Assembly: GCF_032121415.1 (NCBI RefSeq)
Contig: NZ_CP135078.1
Location: 150,349-214,348, forward strand
Source: Streptomyces parvus
GTDB taxonomy: Bacteria; Actinomycetota; Actinomycetes; Streptomycetales; Streptomycetaceae
Reading direction: 5' to 3'
Length of the DNA stretch: 64,000 nucleotides
Within the stretch, counting starts at the first letter, position 1. Every line of letters starts with the position of its first letter. Of the stretch, positions 8,276-17,955 are shown one piece after another. The position numbers and the translations under genes were made by a program. Under the pieces are notes generated by a model. That model did not search any database, had not been told where the DNA came from, and saw only the letters and a program-made list of their open reading frames with translations.

Positions 8276-9280
8276 TCAGACCACGGACATCTGGATGATC
8301 GCGGAAGGACCTGCGGGGTGGACGGCGGCCACCCGGAGCCCGGCCCGGCCGGCGAGCTCCTCGAACTCGTCGACGCCGCGCTCCTTGGCTCCATAGACGC
8401 ACAGCATGCGCAGGTCCATGCCGGTGTGCGGGGTGTCACCCGCCGAGCCGGTCGACTCGATCACGAACACCGACCCCGTCCGCCCCGCCGCCTCGGCGCA
8501 GCGTCGCAGGATCGCGACGGACGCCTCGTCGTCCCAGTCGTGCAGGACCAGGGACAGGACATAGGCGCCCGCGCCGGCGGGAAGGGGATCGAAGAAGCTC
8601 CCCGAGACCGCGTTCGCCCGGTCGTCCAGTCCGGACGCCGCGAACGACTCCTTGGCACGCTGCACCGCATCGGGCAGGTCCAGGACCGTGCCGCGCAGCG
8701 ACGGAAAGGCGGTCAGCAGCGCGATCAACAGGGATCCGTCACCGCCTCCGAGGTCGATCACATGACCGGTGCTCGCCCAGTCGAAGCCGGCCACCACGGC
8801 CGGGGCGCGGGTGGCGACGTCCTGTCCGAGCAGCCGGTTGAAGGATTCCGCGCGGCGGGGGTCGTCCGCCAGGTCCTCCCAGAAGGAACGGCCGTAGCGC
8901 AGGGGGAAAGCTGCCTTCCCGGTCCGAACGCTGTGCAGCAGGTCGACGAACGACAGCTCGCCCCGCCCCGCCCCCTCCATGTCGAACCAGGCCCGGACGC
9001 CGGCGGGGTGGTCCGCGCACAACGGCCGGCCCAGGGGCGTCAGCGTGTACCGGCCGAGTTCGTCACGGTCCAGCAGGCCCCGGACGGTGAGGTAGCGCAG
9101 GAGCCGGTCGAGAGAGTCCTCGTGCACGGCCGCCGCGGCGGCGAGTTGGCCGGCGGTGTGCGCCCCTGCCGTGATGTGGTCGGCGATGCGCAGTGTCGCT
9201 GCGACGCGCACGGCCATCGGAGTACCCAGGTTCGCCATCGACCACAGTTCGGCGGCCTTGCCGTCCTCATCGCCCAACAC
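8276..9280 (-). CDS. SAM-dependent O-methyltransferase (SgcD4-type candidate)
   Basis: A 334-aa methyltransferase of the plant-OMT-like/hydroxyneurosporene class. It has an N-terminal winged-helix dimerisation part (LLRYLTVRGLLDRDELGRYT), the SAM-binding motif VIDLGGGDGSLL and the catalytic-histidine segment LSLVLHDWDDEASVAIL. I prefer the GTG at 9280 because GGAAGGAAG lies just upstream; ATG codons at 9325 and 9352 in frame are alternatives. It sits 57 bases upstream of the P450 in the same operon. Methylation of the hydroxylated benzoxazolinate ring is inferred from the parallel with C-1027. Confidence 0.85.
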   Translation of the reverse strand: MLGDEDGKAAELWSMANLGTPMAVRVAATLRIADHITAGAHTAGQLAAAAAVHEDSLDRLLRYLTVRGLLDRDELGRYTLTPLGRPLCADHPAGVRAWFDMEGAGRGELSFVDLLHSVRTGKAAFPLRYGRSFWEDLADDPRRAESFNRLLGQDVATRAPAVVAGFDWASTGHVIDLGGGDGSLLIALLTAFPSLRGTVLDLPDAVQRAKESFAASGLDDRANAVSGSFFDPLPAGAGAYVLSLVLHDWDDEASVAILRRCAEAAGRTGSVFVIESTGSAGDTPHTGMDLRMLCVYGAKERGVDEFEELAGRAGLRVAAVHPAGPSAIIQMSVV

Positions 9281-9430
9281 GGCTCTTCCTTCCGGGACAT
9301 CGGCCTTCGGCCGGTGGGCCACCATCGTGACGCCAAGTCTCGGGCGTCCCATCTTCTGGGTTGCTCAGTCGTACGGCGGGCGGCCCGGGGGAACCGGCCG
9401 CCCGCCGTACGGGTCTCGTCGGGCCGGGGT

Positions 9431-11539
9431 TCAGCCCACGGGCTGGGACGTGCGGTCCTCACGGACGGGGGCCGGCCCCCCGGACGTCTTCGACAGCGCG
9501 CCCGGCCACCAGAACCGGGGCCCCAGATCGAGCGCCAGTGCCGGCAGGAGGATCGTCCGGACGAGGAAGGTGTCCAGCAGGATGCCCAGGCCGACCACGA
9601 CACCCATCTGAGCCATCGGCACCAGCGGTAGCGTGGCGATGACGGCGAACGTGGCGGCCAGGACCACACCGGCGCTGGTGATGACGCCCCCGGTGGTGGT
9701 CAGGCCGGTGAGCACGCCCTTGGCATGGCCGTGCAGAGCGACTTCCTCCTTCACACGGTGCATGAGGAAGATGTTGTAGTCGATTCCGAGGGCGACCAGG
9801 TACACGAACCCCAGGAGCGGAACCGACCAGTCGACGCCGGCGTGTCCCATCACGTACTCGAAGAGCAGGTTGGATGCTCCCAGGGCCGCGAAGAACGACA
9901 CGACCACGGTGCCGAGCATGATCAGCGGTCCGGTGACCGAGCGCAGCAGCCAGATCAGGACGAGCAGGACCACGAGCAGGACCGCGGGGACGGTGACCCA
10001 CAGGTCACGGACCGAGGCACGCTGGGTGTCCAGGCTCTGGGCGGTCGTACCGCCCACCAGGGCGTCCGTGTTGTCCCGCAGGGCATCGATGGTGTCCTTG
10101 GCCCCGCTGCTGTCGGGAACGTCCTTGAGCACCACGGACAGCAGGGTCAGCTCTCCGTCGGGAGTGGTGGGGCCGTCCTCGACGGACACCACTCCTTCGG
10201 TCCCTTCGGCCGCCCGACGGACCTCGGCCACGTCCGCGCTGGGCGCGACGACGGTGGCGGGGTCGGAGGAGCCGGACGGGTAGTGGGCGGAGATCCGCTC
10301 CTGAGCTACGACGGACTCGGGCTTCGTCTGGAGCAGTTCGCTCTGGGTGAGTCCCATGTCGAGCCCGAGGGAGCTGAGGGCGAGAAGCCCCGTCGCGGCC
10401 AACGACAGCACCCAGGCTCGGCGCGGCCGGGCGGCCGTGACGGAACCGATGCGCTCCCAGCGGCTGTGGGACGCCGGGGCCTCGGCGGCCGCGGCCGACT
10501 CCGCTGTCCAGCGGGGCACGAAGGGCCAGAACACCCAGCGGCCCAGGATGACCAGCAGTGCGGGCAGGATCGTGACCATGGCGAGGAAGGCGCAGACCAC
10601 GCCGATCGCACCGACCAGGCCCATGGAGCGGGAGGAGTTGACGTCCGCGAGGACCAGGCAGACGAGGCCGATGGCGATGGTGCCGGCCGAGGCCAGGATG
10701 GCCGGGCCCGACCGTCGCAGCGCAGTCTTCATGGCGACGTGCCGGTCCTGCTCGCGGCGCAGCTCCTCACGGTAGCGGGCGATGAGCAGCAGGGCGTAGT
10801 CGGTGCCGACACCGAACACGAGGACCATCAGGACGCCGGAGCTCTGCGGGTCGACCGGCAGCCCGGCGTACTTGGCAAGCATGTAGGTGCCGACCTGGGT
10901 CAGCACGGAGGCGAAGCCGACGGAGAGCAGGGGCAGCAGCCACAGGATGGGGGAGCGGTAGGTGATCAGCAGCAGGATGGCGACCACGAGACCGGTGACC
11001 ATCATCAGCATGGAGTCGAGGGACTCGAAAGCGCCGGCGGCGTCGGTCGTCGACCCGGCGGGCCCGCCCACCTCGATGGCGACGCCCGGGGGGGCGTTGG
11101 CGTCCGCGACATCGCGGACCTTCTTCGTCGTGGCGACGATGTCGGCGTCGCTGATCAGCGGAACGACGACCATGAGCGCTCGGCCGTCCTCCGACTCCAG
11201 CGGCGCGTCGACCTTCTCGCCCTCGGCGGCCAGTTCCTGGAAGGCGGCTATGTCCTTCTCGGCCTTGGCCCGCCCCTCGGCGGGCAGCGAGCCGTCGGCA
11301 CTGTAGACCACCACGGCCGGCATCAGCTCGTCGGCACGGAACTTCTCCAGTTCCTTGTTCAGCTTCGCGGACTCCGAGCTGCGCGGAAGGAAGGCGTTGG
11401 CACTGGAGTCCTGGACGTCGGCGAGCTTCCCCGCGAGGGGGCCCAGTGCCATCGCGACAATGAGCCAGGCGGCCAGGACCAGCCACTTTCCACGTCTGTC
11501 ACCGGGCACACCACTGGTGCGCTTGAACCAGGCTTGCAA
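9431..11539 (-). CDS. MMPL/RND-family exporter
   Basis: About 702 aa from a TTG start with AAGGAG upstream. The topology is that of MMPL proteins: one membrane helix near the N-terminus (WLVLAAWLIVAMALG), a periplasmic-type loop, five more helices, then a repeat of the same unit ending at VGLGILLDTFLVRTILLPAL. The GTDYALLLIARYREE and LGIDYNIFLMHRVKEE segments are the paired proton-relay helices of the family. It faces the adenylation gene across a 216-bp divergent promoter region and heads the operon with the methyltransferase and P450. Export of the product or a lipid is inferred; it would be one of several exporters in the window. Confidence 0.9.
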   Translation of the reverse strand: MQAWFKRTSGVPGDRRGKWLVLAAWLIVAMALGPLAGKLADVQDSSANAFLPRSSESAKLNKELEKFRADELMPAVVVYSADGSLPAEGRAKAEKDIAAFQELAAEGEKVDAPLESEDGRALMVVVPLISDADIVATTKKVRDVADANAPPGVAIEVGGPAGSTTDAAGAFESLDSMLMMVTGLVVAILLLITYRSPILWLLPLLSVGFASVLTQVGTYMLAKYAGLPVDPQSSGVLMVLVFGVGTDYALLLIARYREELRREQDRHVAMKTALRRSGPAILASAGTIAIGLVCLVLADVNSSRSMGLVGAIGVVCAFLAMVTILPALLVILGRWVFWPFVPRWTAESAAAAEAPASHSRWERIGSVTAARPRRAWVLSLAATGLLALSSLGLDMGLTQSELLQTKPESVVAQERISAHYPSGSSDPATVVAPSADVAEVRRAAEGTEGVVSVEDGPTTPDGELTLLSVVLKDVPDSSGAKDTIDALRDNTDALVGGTTAQSLDTQRASVRDLWVTVPAVLLVVLLVLIWLLRSVTGPLIMLGTVVVSFFAALGASNLLFEYVMGHAGVDWSVPLLGFVYLVALGIDYNIFLMHRVKEEVALHGHAKGVLTGLTTTGGVITSAGVVLAATFAVIATLPLVPMAQMGVVVGLGILLDTFLVRTILLPALALDLGPRFWWPGALSKTSGGPAPVREDRTSQPVG

Positions 11540-11755
11540 GGGGGGCTCCTTCGGACACGTCTCGGATTCCGCGATGGCCGGGAGTGCCGGGAAGGCCGCA
11601 CTGCACGGCCGTTCCGACGCGGCCGGCGGGGGCCTCCATCGTTCCCAACTCCACCTGGGCAACGTCAACTTCCAGATTGCGCAGTTGGTCGAACAAGGTT
11701 TGGCCGGGCCCTCCGGCGCGGTACGCGGAGCTCCGCACACAAGGAGAAGCGTCCC

Positions 11756-14392
11756 GTGCGCCGCCGCCCCAAGATGGGCGTCGTGGCGAATGACGTGACT
11801 GTGACCGATCCGGACCGGGGGCTCCTGCCGGCCTCCGGATCTGCGGCGTTGCACCGCTACGCGGCCTACCACGTGAGCGGCGGACTCGACCTGGACGCCC
11901 TGCGAACGGCCTGGCGGGCGGTGGCCGGGGACGGGGCTCTCGTGGACGGACCGGCCGCCGGCGAGGAGTGCGGGGACGAGGAACTCTGCGCCCGCTGGGC
12001 GGCCCGTCCCTTCGCCGAAGGTGACGCCCCCGCACGGCTCCACATCGCCCGCAGCGGTCCGCGCGCACACCTGCTTCTCCTGGTGGCCTCCCACTCCGGA
12101 GCCTGGGAAGGACCGTCCGGGGCCCTGCCGGCCGATCTTTCCGACGCGTACCGCACCGTCACCACCGGAGGACGGCCCCCCGCTCGGCCTCCTCTGCGGG
12201 CGCCCCGTGCACCTGGGCGCGAGGACCCCCCGGCGACCGCCTCCGGGCCGGTCCTGCCCGCCGACCGGAACCGTCCGCACCTGCCCCCGCACGCGGGAAG
12301 CACCGTCGCCTTCGACTGGAGTCCGGACCTCGGCTTCCGTACGGCCCGGCTCGCCGAAGCGGAACGGGTCACCCCCGCGGCCGTGGTGCTGGCCGGATTC
12401 CAGGCCCTGGTCCACCGCTATGCCGGACAGGACGACGGGACGCTGACCACCGCCTTCCGGGAGCTGCTGCGCACGACGCCGGACCCGGCGTCGGGGCCGT
12501 GCCGGATCGAGGGGGCCGACGCCGTGTTCGTCCACGAGGGCCGACAGGGCCTGCGGATACCGGGCGCCGAGGTTCGGCGGCTTTCCGTGCACAACGGCAC
12601 GGCCGCCGCCGACCTGACCCTGGTGCTGCAGGACACCGCGCCCTGTGTCACCGGTTTCCTGGAGTACCGCGACGCCCTGTTCGAGCCAGCATCGGCCCGT
12701 CGGTTGCTGGAGCAACTGGCCGCCCTCCTGAGCGCCGCGACCGCTGATCCGGACACGTCCGTGGGCGGGCTGCCGCTGGAGGACGACCGCCACCGGGACC
12801 GTGCCCTGCGCGCTTCTGACCGCCGGGTGCCCGACAGACACGTGACGCGGCCGGTGCACGTCTCAGTACGCCACCACGCCGAACACGACGGTGTCGCCGT
12901 CTCGTTCGGCGACGTGCGGACGGGCTACGCCGAACTGGCCTCGGACGCGGCCCGGGTCGCCTCGGCCCTCCTCGCGTCCGGCGCGGGGCACGGCTCGCCG
13001 GTGGCGGTGCGGATGCAGCCGGGTGCCCACCGGATCGCGGTGCTGCTGGGAGTCCTGGAAGCGGGCGCCCACCTGGCATGGTTCGCCCCGGGCGGCGGGG
13101 GCGAACGACACCGGTCGATGCTCCGCGATCTGCGCCCGGCGTGCATGGTGCTCGACGGCGGTCCGCAGGAGGACCCGTTGGCGCTCTGGTACGCCGGTGA
13201 ACCGGGCGCCCGCCTGCTGGACGTCTCCCGGGTGCTCGGCCCGCCCTCCGCCACTGCCGGCGCCACTGCCACTGCCGGGGCCCGGCCGAGCCCGGCGGAC
13301 CTGGCCTACGTGGCGTTCACATCCGGCTCGACGGGGCGGCCCAAGGGGATCCTCCAGTCGCACGCCGCGCTGACCCAGTTCGCGGGCTGGATGGGCGAAC
13401 GGTTCGCGATGGGGCCGGGCGCGCGGGTGGCACAGTGGGTCTCCCCGGAACACGACCCGGCGCTGGCCGAGGTCTTCGCGACGCTCCTGGCCGGCGGGAC
13501 GCTGTGTCCGGTGCCGGAGCGCGTCAGGGTGAACCCCGACAAGCTGGTGCCGTGGCTCGTCCAGGAGGGGATCACCCATCTCCAGACCGTGCCCAGCTTC
13601 GCCCGGGACCTCCTGGGAGTGATCACCGGCTCCGATCCCGCCCGGCGGCCCGACAACCTGAGCCACCTGCTCCTGATGGGGGAGGCGCTGCCCGGCGAAC
13701 TCGTGGACGGACTGCGCGCGGCCCTGCCCCGAACCCGCCTGATCAATCTCTACGGGCCCACCGAGACGATCGCCGCGACCTGGCACGAGATCACCGGGCC
13801 GGTCACGGGCCCGGTCCCGATCGGGCACCCCCTCCCCGGCCGCCAGGTACTCGTCGTTGACGAGCACGACCGGCCGAGCCCCGCCGGCGTCACCGGCGAA
13901 CTGGTGGTCCGCTCTCCGTACGTGACACCGGGGTACCTCGCCGTCGAGGGCGGCCCGGACCACAGCGCGCTGTTCGCGCCCCTCGCCGGCTTCGCCCCCG
14001 ACGGTGACCGGTGGTACCGGACCGGAGATCTTGCGCGGACGCGGTTCGACGGCGCCCTGGAATTCCGGGGCCGCAGGGACTTCCAGGTCAAACTGTTCGG
14101 GAACCGCGTGGAACTCACCGAGATCGAGGCCGCGCTGAACCGTGACCCCTCGGTCCTGGAGTGCGCGGTCCTCCCCCACGTCAACGCCCAGGGCCTGGTG
14201 ACCCGCCTCGCCGTGTACGTGGTGCCACGAAAGGGCGGCCAGGGGGACGTGCGTGCGGACGTCCGGGCCTGGCGTTCCCATCTGCGCGGCCAGTTCGGCC
14301 CCCTCGCGCTGCCCGCCGTCTTCACCCGCCTGACCTCACGCCTGCCGCGCAACGCTGCGGGGAAGGTGGACCGCTCCCGGCTCACCCACTGA
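11756..14392 (+). CDS. sgcC1: free-standing NRPS adenylation enzyme with degenerate condensation part (beta-tyrosine activation)
   Basis: An 878-aa protein. The first 350 or so residues look like a decayed condensation domain: the place of the HHxxxDG motif reads SHSGAWEG. The rest is a full adenylation domain with YVAFTSGSTGRPKG (A3), LYGPTET (A5), WYRTGDLAR (A7), FRGRRDFQVKLFG (A8) and LPRNAAGKVDRSR (A10). There is no carrier domain after it, so it must load a separate carrier, most likely the one at 16180. The GTG at 11756 has AAGGAG nine bases upstream; ATG 11774 is an alternative. In C-1027, SgcC1 activates (S)-beta-tyrosine; adjacency to the aminomutase supports the same role. Confidence 0.85.
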   Translation: MRRRPKMGVVANDVTVTDPDRGLLPASGSAALHRYAAYHVSGGLDLDALRTAWRAVAGDGALVDGPAAGEECGDEELCARWAARPFAEGDAPARLHIARSGPRAHLLLLVASHSGAWEGPSGALPADLSDAYRTVTTGGRPPARPPLRAPRAPGREDPPATASGPVLPADRNRPHLPPHAGSTVAFDWSPDLGFRTARLAEAERVTPAAVVLAGFQALVHRYAGQDDGTLTTAFRELLRTTPDPASGPCRIEGADAVFVHEGRQGLRIPGAEVRRLSVHNGTAAADLTLVLQDTAPCVTGFLEYRDALFEPASARRLLEQLAALLSAATADPDTSVGGLPLEDDRHRDRALRASDRRVPDRHVTRPVHVSVRHHAEHDGVAVSFGDVRTGYAELASDAARVASALLASGAGHGSPVAVRMQPGAHRIAVLLGVLEAGAHLAWFAPGGGGERHRSMLRDLRPACMVLDGGPQEDPLALWYAGEPGARLLDVSRVLGPPSATAGATATAGARPSPADLAYVAFTSGSTGRPKGILQSHAALTQFAGWMGERFAMGPGARVAQWVSPEHDPALAEVFATLLAGGTLCPVPERVRVNPDKLVPWLVQEGITHLQTVPSFARDLLGVITGSDPARRPDNLSHLLLMGEALPGELVDGLRAALPRTRLINLYGPTETIAATWHEITGPVTGPVPIGHPLPGRQVLVVDEHDRPSPAGVTGELVVRSPYVTPGYLAVEGGPDHSALFAPLAGFAPDGDRWYRTGDLARTRFDGALEFRGRRDFQVKLFGNRVELTEIEAALNRDPSVLECAVLPHVNAQGLVTRLAVYVVPRKGGQGDVRADVRAWRSHLRGQFGPLALPAVFTRLTSRLPRNAAGKVDRSRLTH

Positions 14393-14457
14393 GCCGCGCC
14401 CCACGACCCCATCCCCTGACCTGTCGTACACCGGCCTCGGCCGCTACCCATGGAGTG

Positions 14458-16077
14458 ATGGCATTGACTCAAGTCGAGACCGAGATCGTCCCGGTTTCCA
14501 TCGACGGCGAGACCCTGACCGTCGAAGCCGTACGCCGCGTCGCGGAGGAACGCGCGGCGGTCGACGTACCGGCCGAATCCATCGCGAAGGCCCGGAAGAG
14601 CCGGGAGATCTTCGAGGGGATCGCCGAACAGAACATCCCCATCTACGGGGTGACCACCGGGTACGGCGAGATGATCTACATGCAGGTCGACAAGTCGAGG
14701 GAAGTTGAGCTGCAGACCAATCTCGTCCGTAGCCACAGCGCGGGAGTCGGTCCGCTGTTCGCCGAGGACGAGGCGCGGGCGATCGTCGCCGCCCGGCTGA
14801 ACACCCTGGCCAAGGGCTACTCCGCAGTGCGCCCCATCATCCTCGAACGCCTCGCGCAGTACCTGAACGAGGGCATCACCCCGGCCATACCCGAGATCGG
14901 GTCGCTGGGGGCGAGCGGCGACCTGGCCCCCCTCTCCCACGTCGCGAGCACCCTCATCGGAGAGGGCTACGTCCTGCGCGACGGACGGCCGGTGGAGACC
15001 GCCCAGGTGCTGGCCGAGCGCGGCATCGAGCCGCTCGAACTGCGCTTCAAGGAGGGCCTCGCACTGATCAACGGCACCTCCGGCATGACCGGTCTGGGCT
15101 CCCTGGTCGTCGGACGCGCCCTGGAACAGGCCCAGCAGGCCGAGATCGTCACGGCACTGCTCATCGAGGCGGTACGCGGATCGACCAGCCCCTTCCTCGC
15201 GGAGGGGCACGACATAGCCCGGCCGCACGAGGGCCAGATCGACACCGCGGCCAACATGCGGGCCCTGATGCGGGGCAGCCAACTGACGGTCGAGCACGCC
15301 GACCTGCGCCGTGAGCTGCAGAAGGACAAGGAGGCCGGCAAAGACGTCCAGCGCTCCGAGATCTACCTGCAGAAGGCCTACTCGCTGCGGGCCATCCCGC
15401 AGGTCGTCGGGGCCGTGCGCGACACCTTGTACCACGCGCGGCACAAGCTGCGCATCGAGCTCAACTCGGCCAACGACAACCCGCTCTTCTTCGAGGGCAA
15501 GGAGATCTTCCACGGGGCGAACTTCCACGGTCAGCCGATCGCGTTCGCGATGGACTTCGTGACCATCGCGCTCACCCAGCTCGGCGTCCTGGCCGAGCGA
15601 CAGATCAACCGGGTCCTCAACCGGCACCTCAGCTACGGTCTCCCGGAGTTCCTCGTCTCCGGGGACCCGGGGCTGCACAGCGGATTCGCCGGCGCCCAGT
15701 ACCCGGCCACAGCGCTGGTCGCCGAGAACCGGACGATCGGCCCGGCCAGCACCCAGAGCGTCCCGTCCAACGGGGACAACCAGGACGTGGTGAGCATGGG
15801 CCTGATCTCGGCCCGCAACGCCCGCCGGGTCCTGTCGAACAACAACAAGATCCTCGCGGTGGAGTACCTGGCCGCCGCCCAGGCGGTCGACATCTCCGGC
15901 CGGTTCGACGGCTTGAGCCCGGCGGCGAAGGCCACGTACGAAGCGGTGCGCGAGCTGGTTCCGACGCTGGGCGTCGACCGCTACATGGCCGACGACATCG
16001 AGCTGGTGGCCGACGCGCTGTCCCGCGGCGAGTTCCTCCGGGCAATCACCCGGGAGACGGACCTCAAGCTGCGCTGA
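14458..16077 (+). CDS. sgcC4: MIO-dependent L-tyrosine 2,3-aminomutase
   Basis: A 539-aa member of the ammonia-lyase/aminomutase family, the same length as I recall for SgcC4. The Ala152-Ser153-Gly154 triad that cyclises into the MIO electrophile is in SLGASGDLAPLSH, and the catalytic tyrosine is Tyr63 in PIYGVTTGYGE, both at the numbering known for the C-1027 enzyme. It converts L-tyrosine to (S)-beta-tyrosine, the first step of the chlorinated hydroxy-beta-tyrosine branch. It follows the adenylation gene after 65 bases on the same strand and ends at a strong palindrome. The family also includes histidine and tyrosine ammonia-lyases; context favours the mutase. Confidence 0.93.
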   Translation: MALTQVETEIVPVSIDGETLTVEAVRRVAEERAAVDVPAESIAKARKSREIFEGIAEQNIPIYGVTTGYGEMIYMQVDKSREVELQTNLVRSHSAGVGPLFAEDEARAIVAARLNTLAKGYSAVRPIILERLAQYLNEGITPAIPEIGSLGASGDLAPLSHVASTLIGEGYVLRDGRPVETAQVLAERGIEPLELRFKEGLALINGTSGMTGLGSLVVGRALEQAQQAEIVTALLIEAVRGSTSPFLAEGHDIARPHEGQIDTAANMRALMRGSQLTVEHADLRRELQKDKEAGKDVQRSEIYLQKAYSLRAIPQVVGAVRDTLYHARHKLRIELNSANDNPLFFEGKEIFHGANFHGQPIAFAMDFVTIALTQLGVLAERQINRVLNRHLSYGLPEFLVSGDPGLHSGFAGAQYPATALVAENRTIGPASTQSVPSNGDNQDVVSMGLISARNARRVLSNNNKILAVEYLAAAQAVDISGRFDGLSPAAKATYEAVRELVPTLGVDRYMADDIELVADALSRGEFLRAITRETDLKLR

Positions 16078-16080
16078 CCA

Positions 16081-16152
16081 CGCCCGGTATCACATGGCTG
16101 AGGCGGTTCACCCGGTACCGGGTGAACCGCCTCAGCCATGTGATACCGGGCG
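16081..16152. terminator. 72-bp perfect palindrome between convergent genes
   Basis: The 36-base left half is matched exactly by its reverse complement with no loop, centred at 16116/16117. It starts three bases after the aminomutase stop codon and ends 27 bases before the carrier-protein stop, so it most likely terminates both transcripts. Confidence 0.85.
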
Positions 16153-16179
16153 CCGCGGGGAGACGGCGCCCGGCGCGTC

Positions 16180-16461
16180 TCACCCCGCCCCGGAGCCTTC
16201 GCTCCCCGCGGCCTCGGCCGTCCGGACGACCGCCGCGATGAAGGTCGGCAGATCCGGGTCGTCGAAGAGGACGCCGATGTCGACCCAGATGTCCAGCTCC
16301 TCCTGGATACGCGTGGCGATGCGCACGGCCGAGACCGACTGCCCCCCGAGCTCGATGAATGTCGCGCCTTCCTCACCGGACGTGCCGAGAACACCCGTCC
16401 AGATCCGGGTGACCTTCTCCTCCAGGGAGGATCCGGCCGTTGTGTCGGAAACGGTGGACAC
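16180..16461 (-). CDS. sgcC2: discrete peptidyl carrier protein for beta-tyrosine
   Basis: A 93-aa carrier protein with FIELGGQSVSAVRI; Ser42 is the phosphopantetheine attachment site. The GTG at 16461 is preceded by GAAAGGAAAG. In the C-1027 pathway the SgcC2 carrier holds (S)-beta-tyrosine while it is chlorinated, hydroxylated and passed to the enediyne core. Here it lies directly behind the condensation enzyme gene and across a shared terminator from the aminomutase, which fits. It carries GGQS rather than the GGDS of the double carrier at 1845, so the two are not recent duplicates. Confidence 0.9.
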   Translation of the reverse strand: MSTVSDTTAGSSLEEKVTRIWTGVLGTSGEEGATFIELGGQSVSAVRIATRIQEELDIWVDIGVLFDDPDLPTFIAAVVRTAEAAGSEGSGAG

Positions 16462-16505
16462 TGGCTTTCCTTTCTTCGGGCGGGTTCGCCGCCGCCGCAG
16501 CTGTG

Positions 16506-17888
16506 TCAGGAGGTGAAGGGGGCGTCCGGCCGGGCCACCGACTTCTCCAACAGGTCGAGGTAGTCGGCCAGGAAAGCCGCCATCGTCTCGTCCTTGAAGC
16601 GGTTGGTGTTGTACCCGAGGCTGCCGGCCATGGAGCCCGAGGGGTCGATGTGGATGGACCACAGCACCCCGTCGGGGATATCGGATCCCTCCGACTGCGA
16701 CAGCTGCCGCTCCCAGATCTTCGAGTACGTCAGGTCCCCGGCCTGCTCGGGCCCGTCGGCCGCGGGCGCGTGCACCGCCTGGAAGACCGAGATCTGGTGG
16801 TTGTCGGAGGCCGCCGACGCCATCAGCTCCGGCACTTCCGGGATCAGCCGGGAGAACGGCAGCTCGTGGGTGAACGCCTCTCCGCAGGTGGCGCGGGTGC
16901 GCAGCACGACGTCGCGGAAGGAAGCGCACCCGGAGAGGTCGGTACGCAGCGGCAGGAAGTTGATGAAGGACCCCACGGTGTCCTCGAACCGCGAGTTGTT
17001 ACGCCCCCCGGAGAAGGTCGGCACGGTGATGTCCAGCTCACCCGTCCTGCGGTGCAGCAGCACCTGGTAGGCGGCGAACATGGTCATGAACGGGGAGCAC
17101 TTGGCCGCCCGTGAGAACTCCACCACGGCGTCGGCCAGCTCCCCGCGTACGGCGAAGCGCTGCCACGCGGTGCCCTTGGGCAGCCCCGCCGAGCGCGGCA
17201 TGTCCGTCTCGAGCCCGATGATCCGCGCGCCTTGGAGGCGCTCGCGCCAGAATTCCTTCGAGACCGCGACCCGCGGCGCCTCGGCCGCCTCGCGCTCCCA
17301 GCGGGCGAACTCCGCGTGCTGGGTCGGCTCGGGCAGCGGGGGGACCGGGTTGCCGCGCCTCGCGGCGTACAGGTTGAGCAGGTCGCGGGCGATGACGTGC
17401 ATCGCCCAGGCATCCGCCGCCGTGTGGTGGGCGATGAGGACCAGCACCGAATCCTTCTGGTCGAAGCGTCCGAGCACGGCGCGCAGCAGGGGCAGCTCCC
17501 GCACGCTCAAGCCGGTCGACTCCACCTCGTTGAGCAGTTCCTCACCGCGCCGCACCCGCTCCGACTCGTCGACGCCGCCGAGGTCGCGCACCTCCAGCGC
17601 GGCGGGCCCCGCGGGCAGGATCTCCGGACGGTGCGTGCCGCCCTCGCGAACCAGCGAGGTACGCAGGGCCTCGTGACGCACGACGACGTCGCCCAGCGCC
17701 TCGCGCAAGGTCTCCTCGTCGATCCCACCGGTCAGCCGCCAGGCTCCGACGATGTGGTACATGGGGCCGAACGGGCCCACATCGGCACCGTCGTTCCCCC
17801 TGTCGAACATGCACAGGAACTCCTGGTGGAAGGAGAGCGGCGGCGCCGTACCGTCCTGGGACCGGTCGGTGGTGTCGGACGTCGTCAT
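16506..17888 (-). CDS. sgcC5: free-standing condensation enzyme (ester-forming)
   Basis: A 460-aa stand-alone NRPS condensation domain. The active-site motif is intact, HHTAADAW at residues 154-161, with the start LSFHQEFL and the later GSFINFLPLRTDLSG (C5-type) motif. SgcC5 in C-1027 joins the carrier-bound beta-tyrosine to a hydroxyl of the enediyne core to make an ester. It is preceded by the MHS transporter gene and followed 44 bases later by its carrier protein, a leftward operon that matches this partnership. Confidence 0.9.
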   Translation of the reverse strand: MTTSDTTDRSQDGTAPPLSFHQEFLCMFDRGNDGADVGPFGPMYHIVGAWRLTGGIDEETLREALGDVVVRHEALRTSLVREGGTHRPEILPAGPAALEVRDLGGVDESERVRRGEELLNEVESTGLSVRELPLLRAVLGRFDQKDSVLVLIAHHTAADAWAMHVIARDLLNLYAARRGNPVPPLPEPTQHAEFARWEREAAEAPRVAVSKEFWRERLQGARIIGLETDMPRSAGLPKGTAWQRFAVRGELADAVVEFSRAAKCSPFMTMFAAYQVLLHRRTGELDITVPTFSGGRNNSRFEDTVGSFINFLPLRTDLSGCASFRDVVLRTRATCGEAFTHELPFSRLIPEVPELMASAASDNHQISVFQAVHAPAADGPEQAGDLTYSKIWERQLSQSEGSDIPDGVLWSIHIDPSGSMAGSLGYNTNRFKDETMAAFLADYLDLLEKSVARPDAPFTS

Positions 17889-17955
17889 GGTGTCAACCTC
17901 TCATCGGGAACGTCGCCGGCGCTCGGTGCCGGACGGAGTGCGGAACAGCGGACGG

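Noticed and set aside
9725..11755. Long rightward reading frame running through the MMPL gene into the adenylation gene
   Set aside because: It is antisense to a clear twelve-helix transporter and its product is glycine/glutamine/aspartate-rich with no motif; only the part after 11756 is real.
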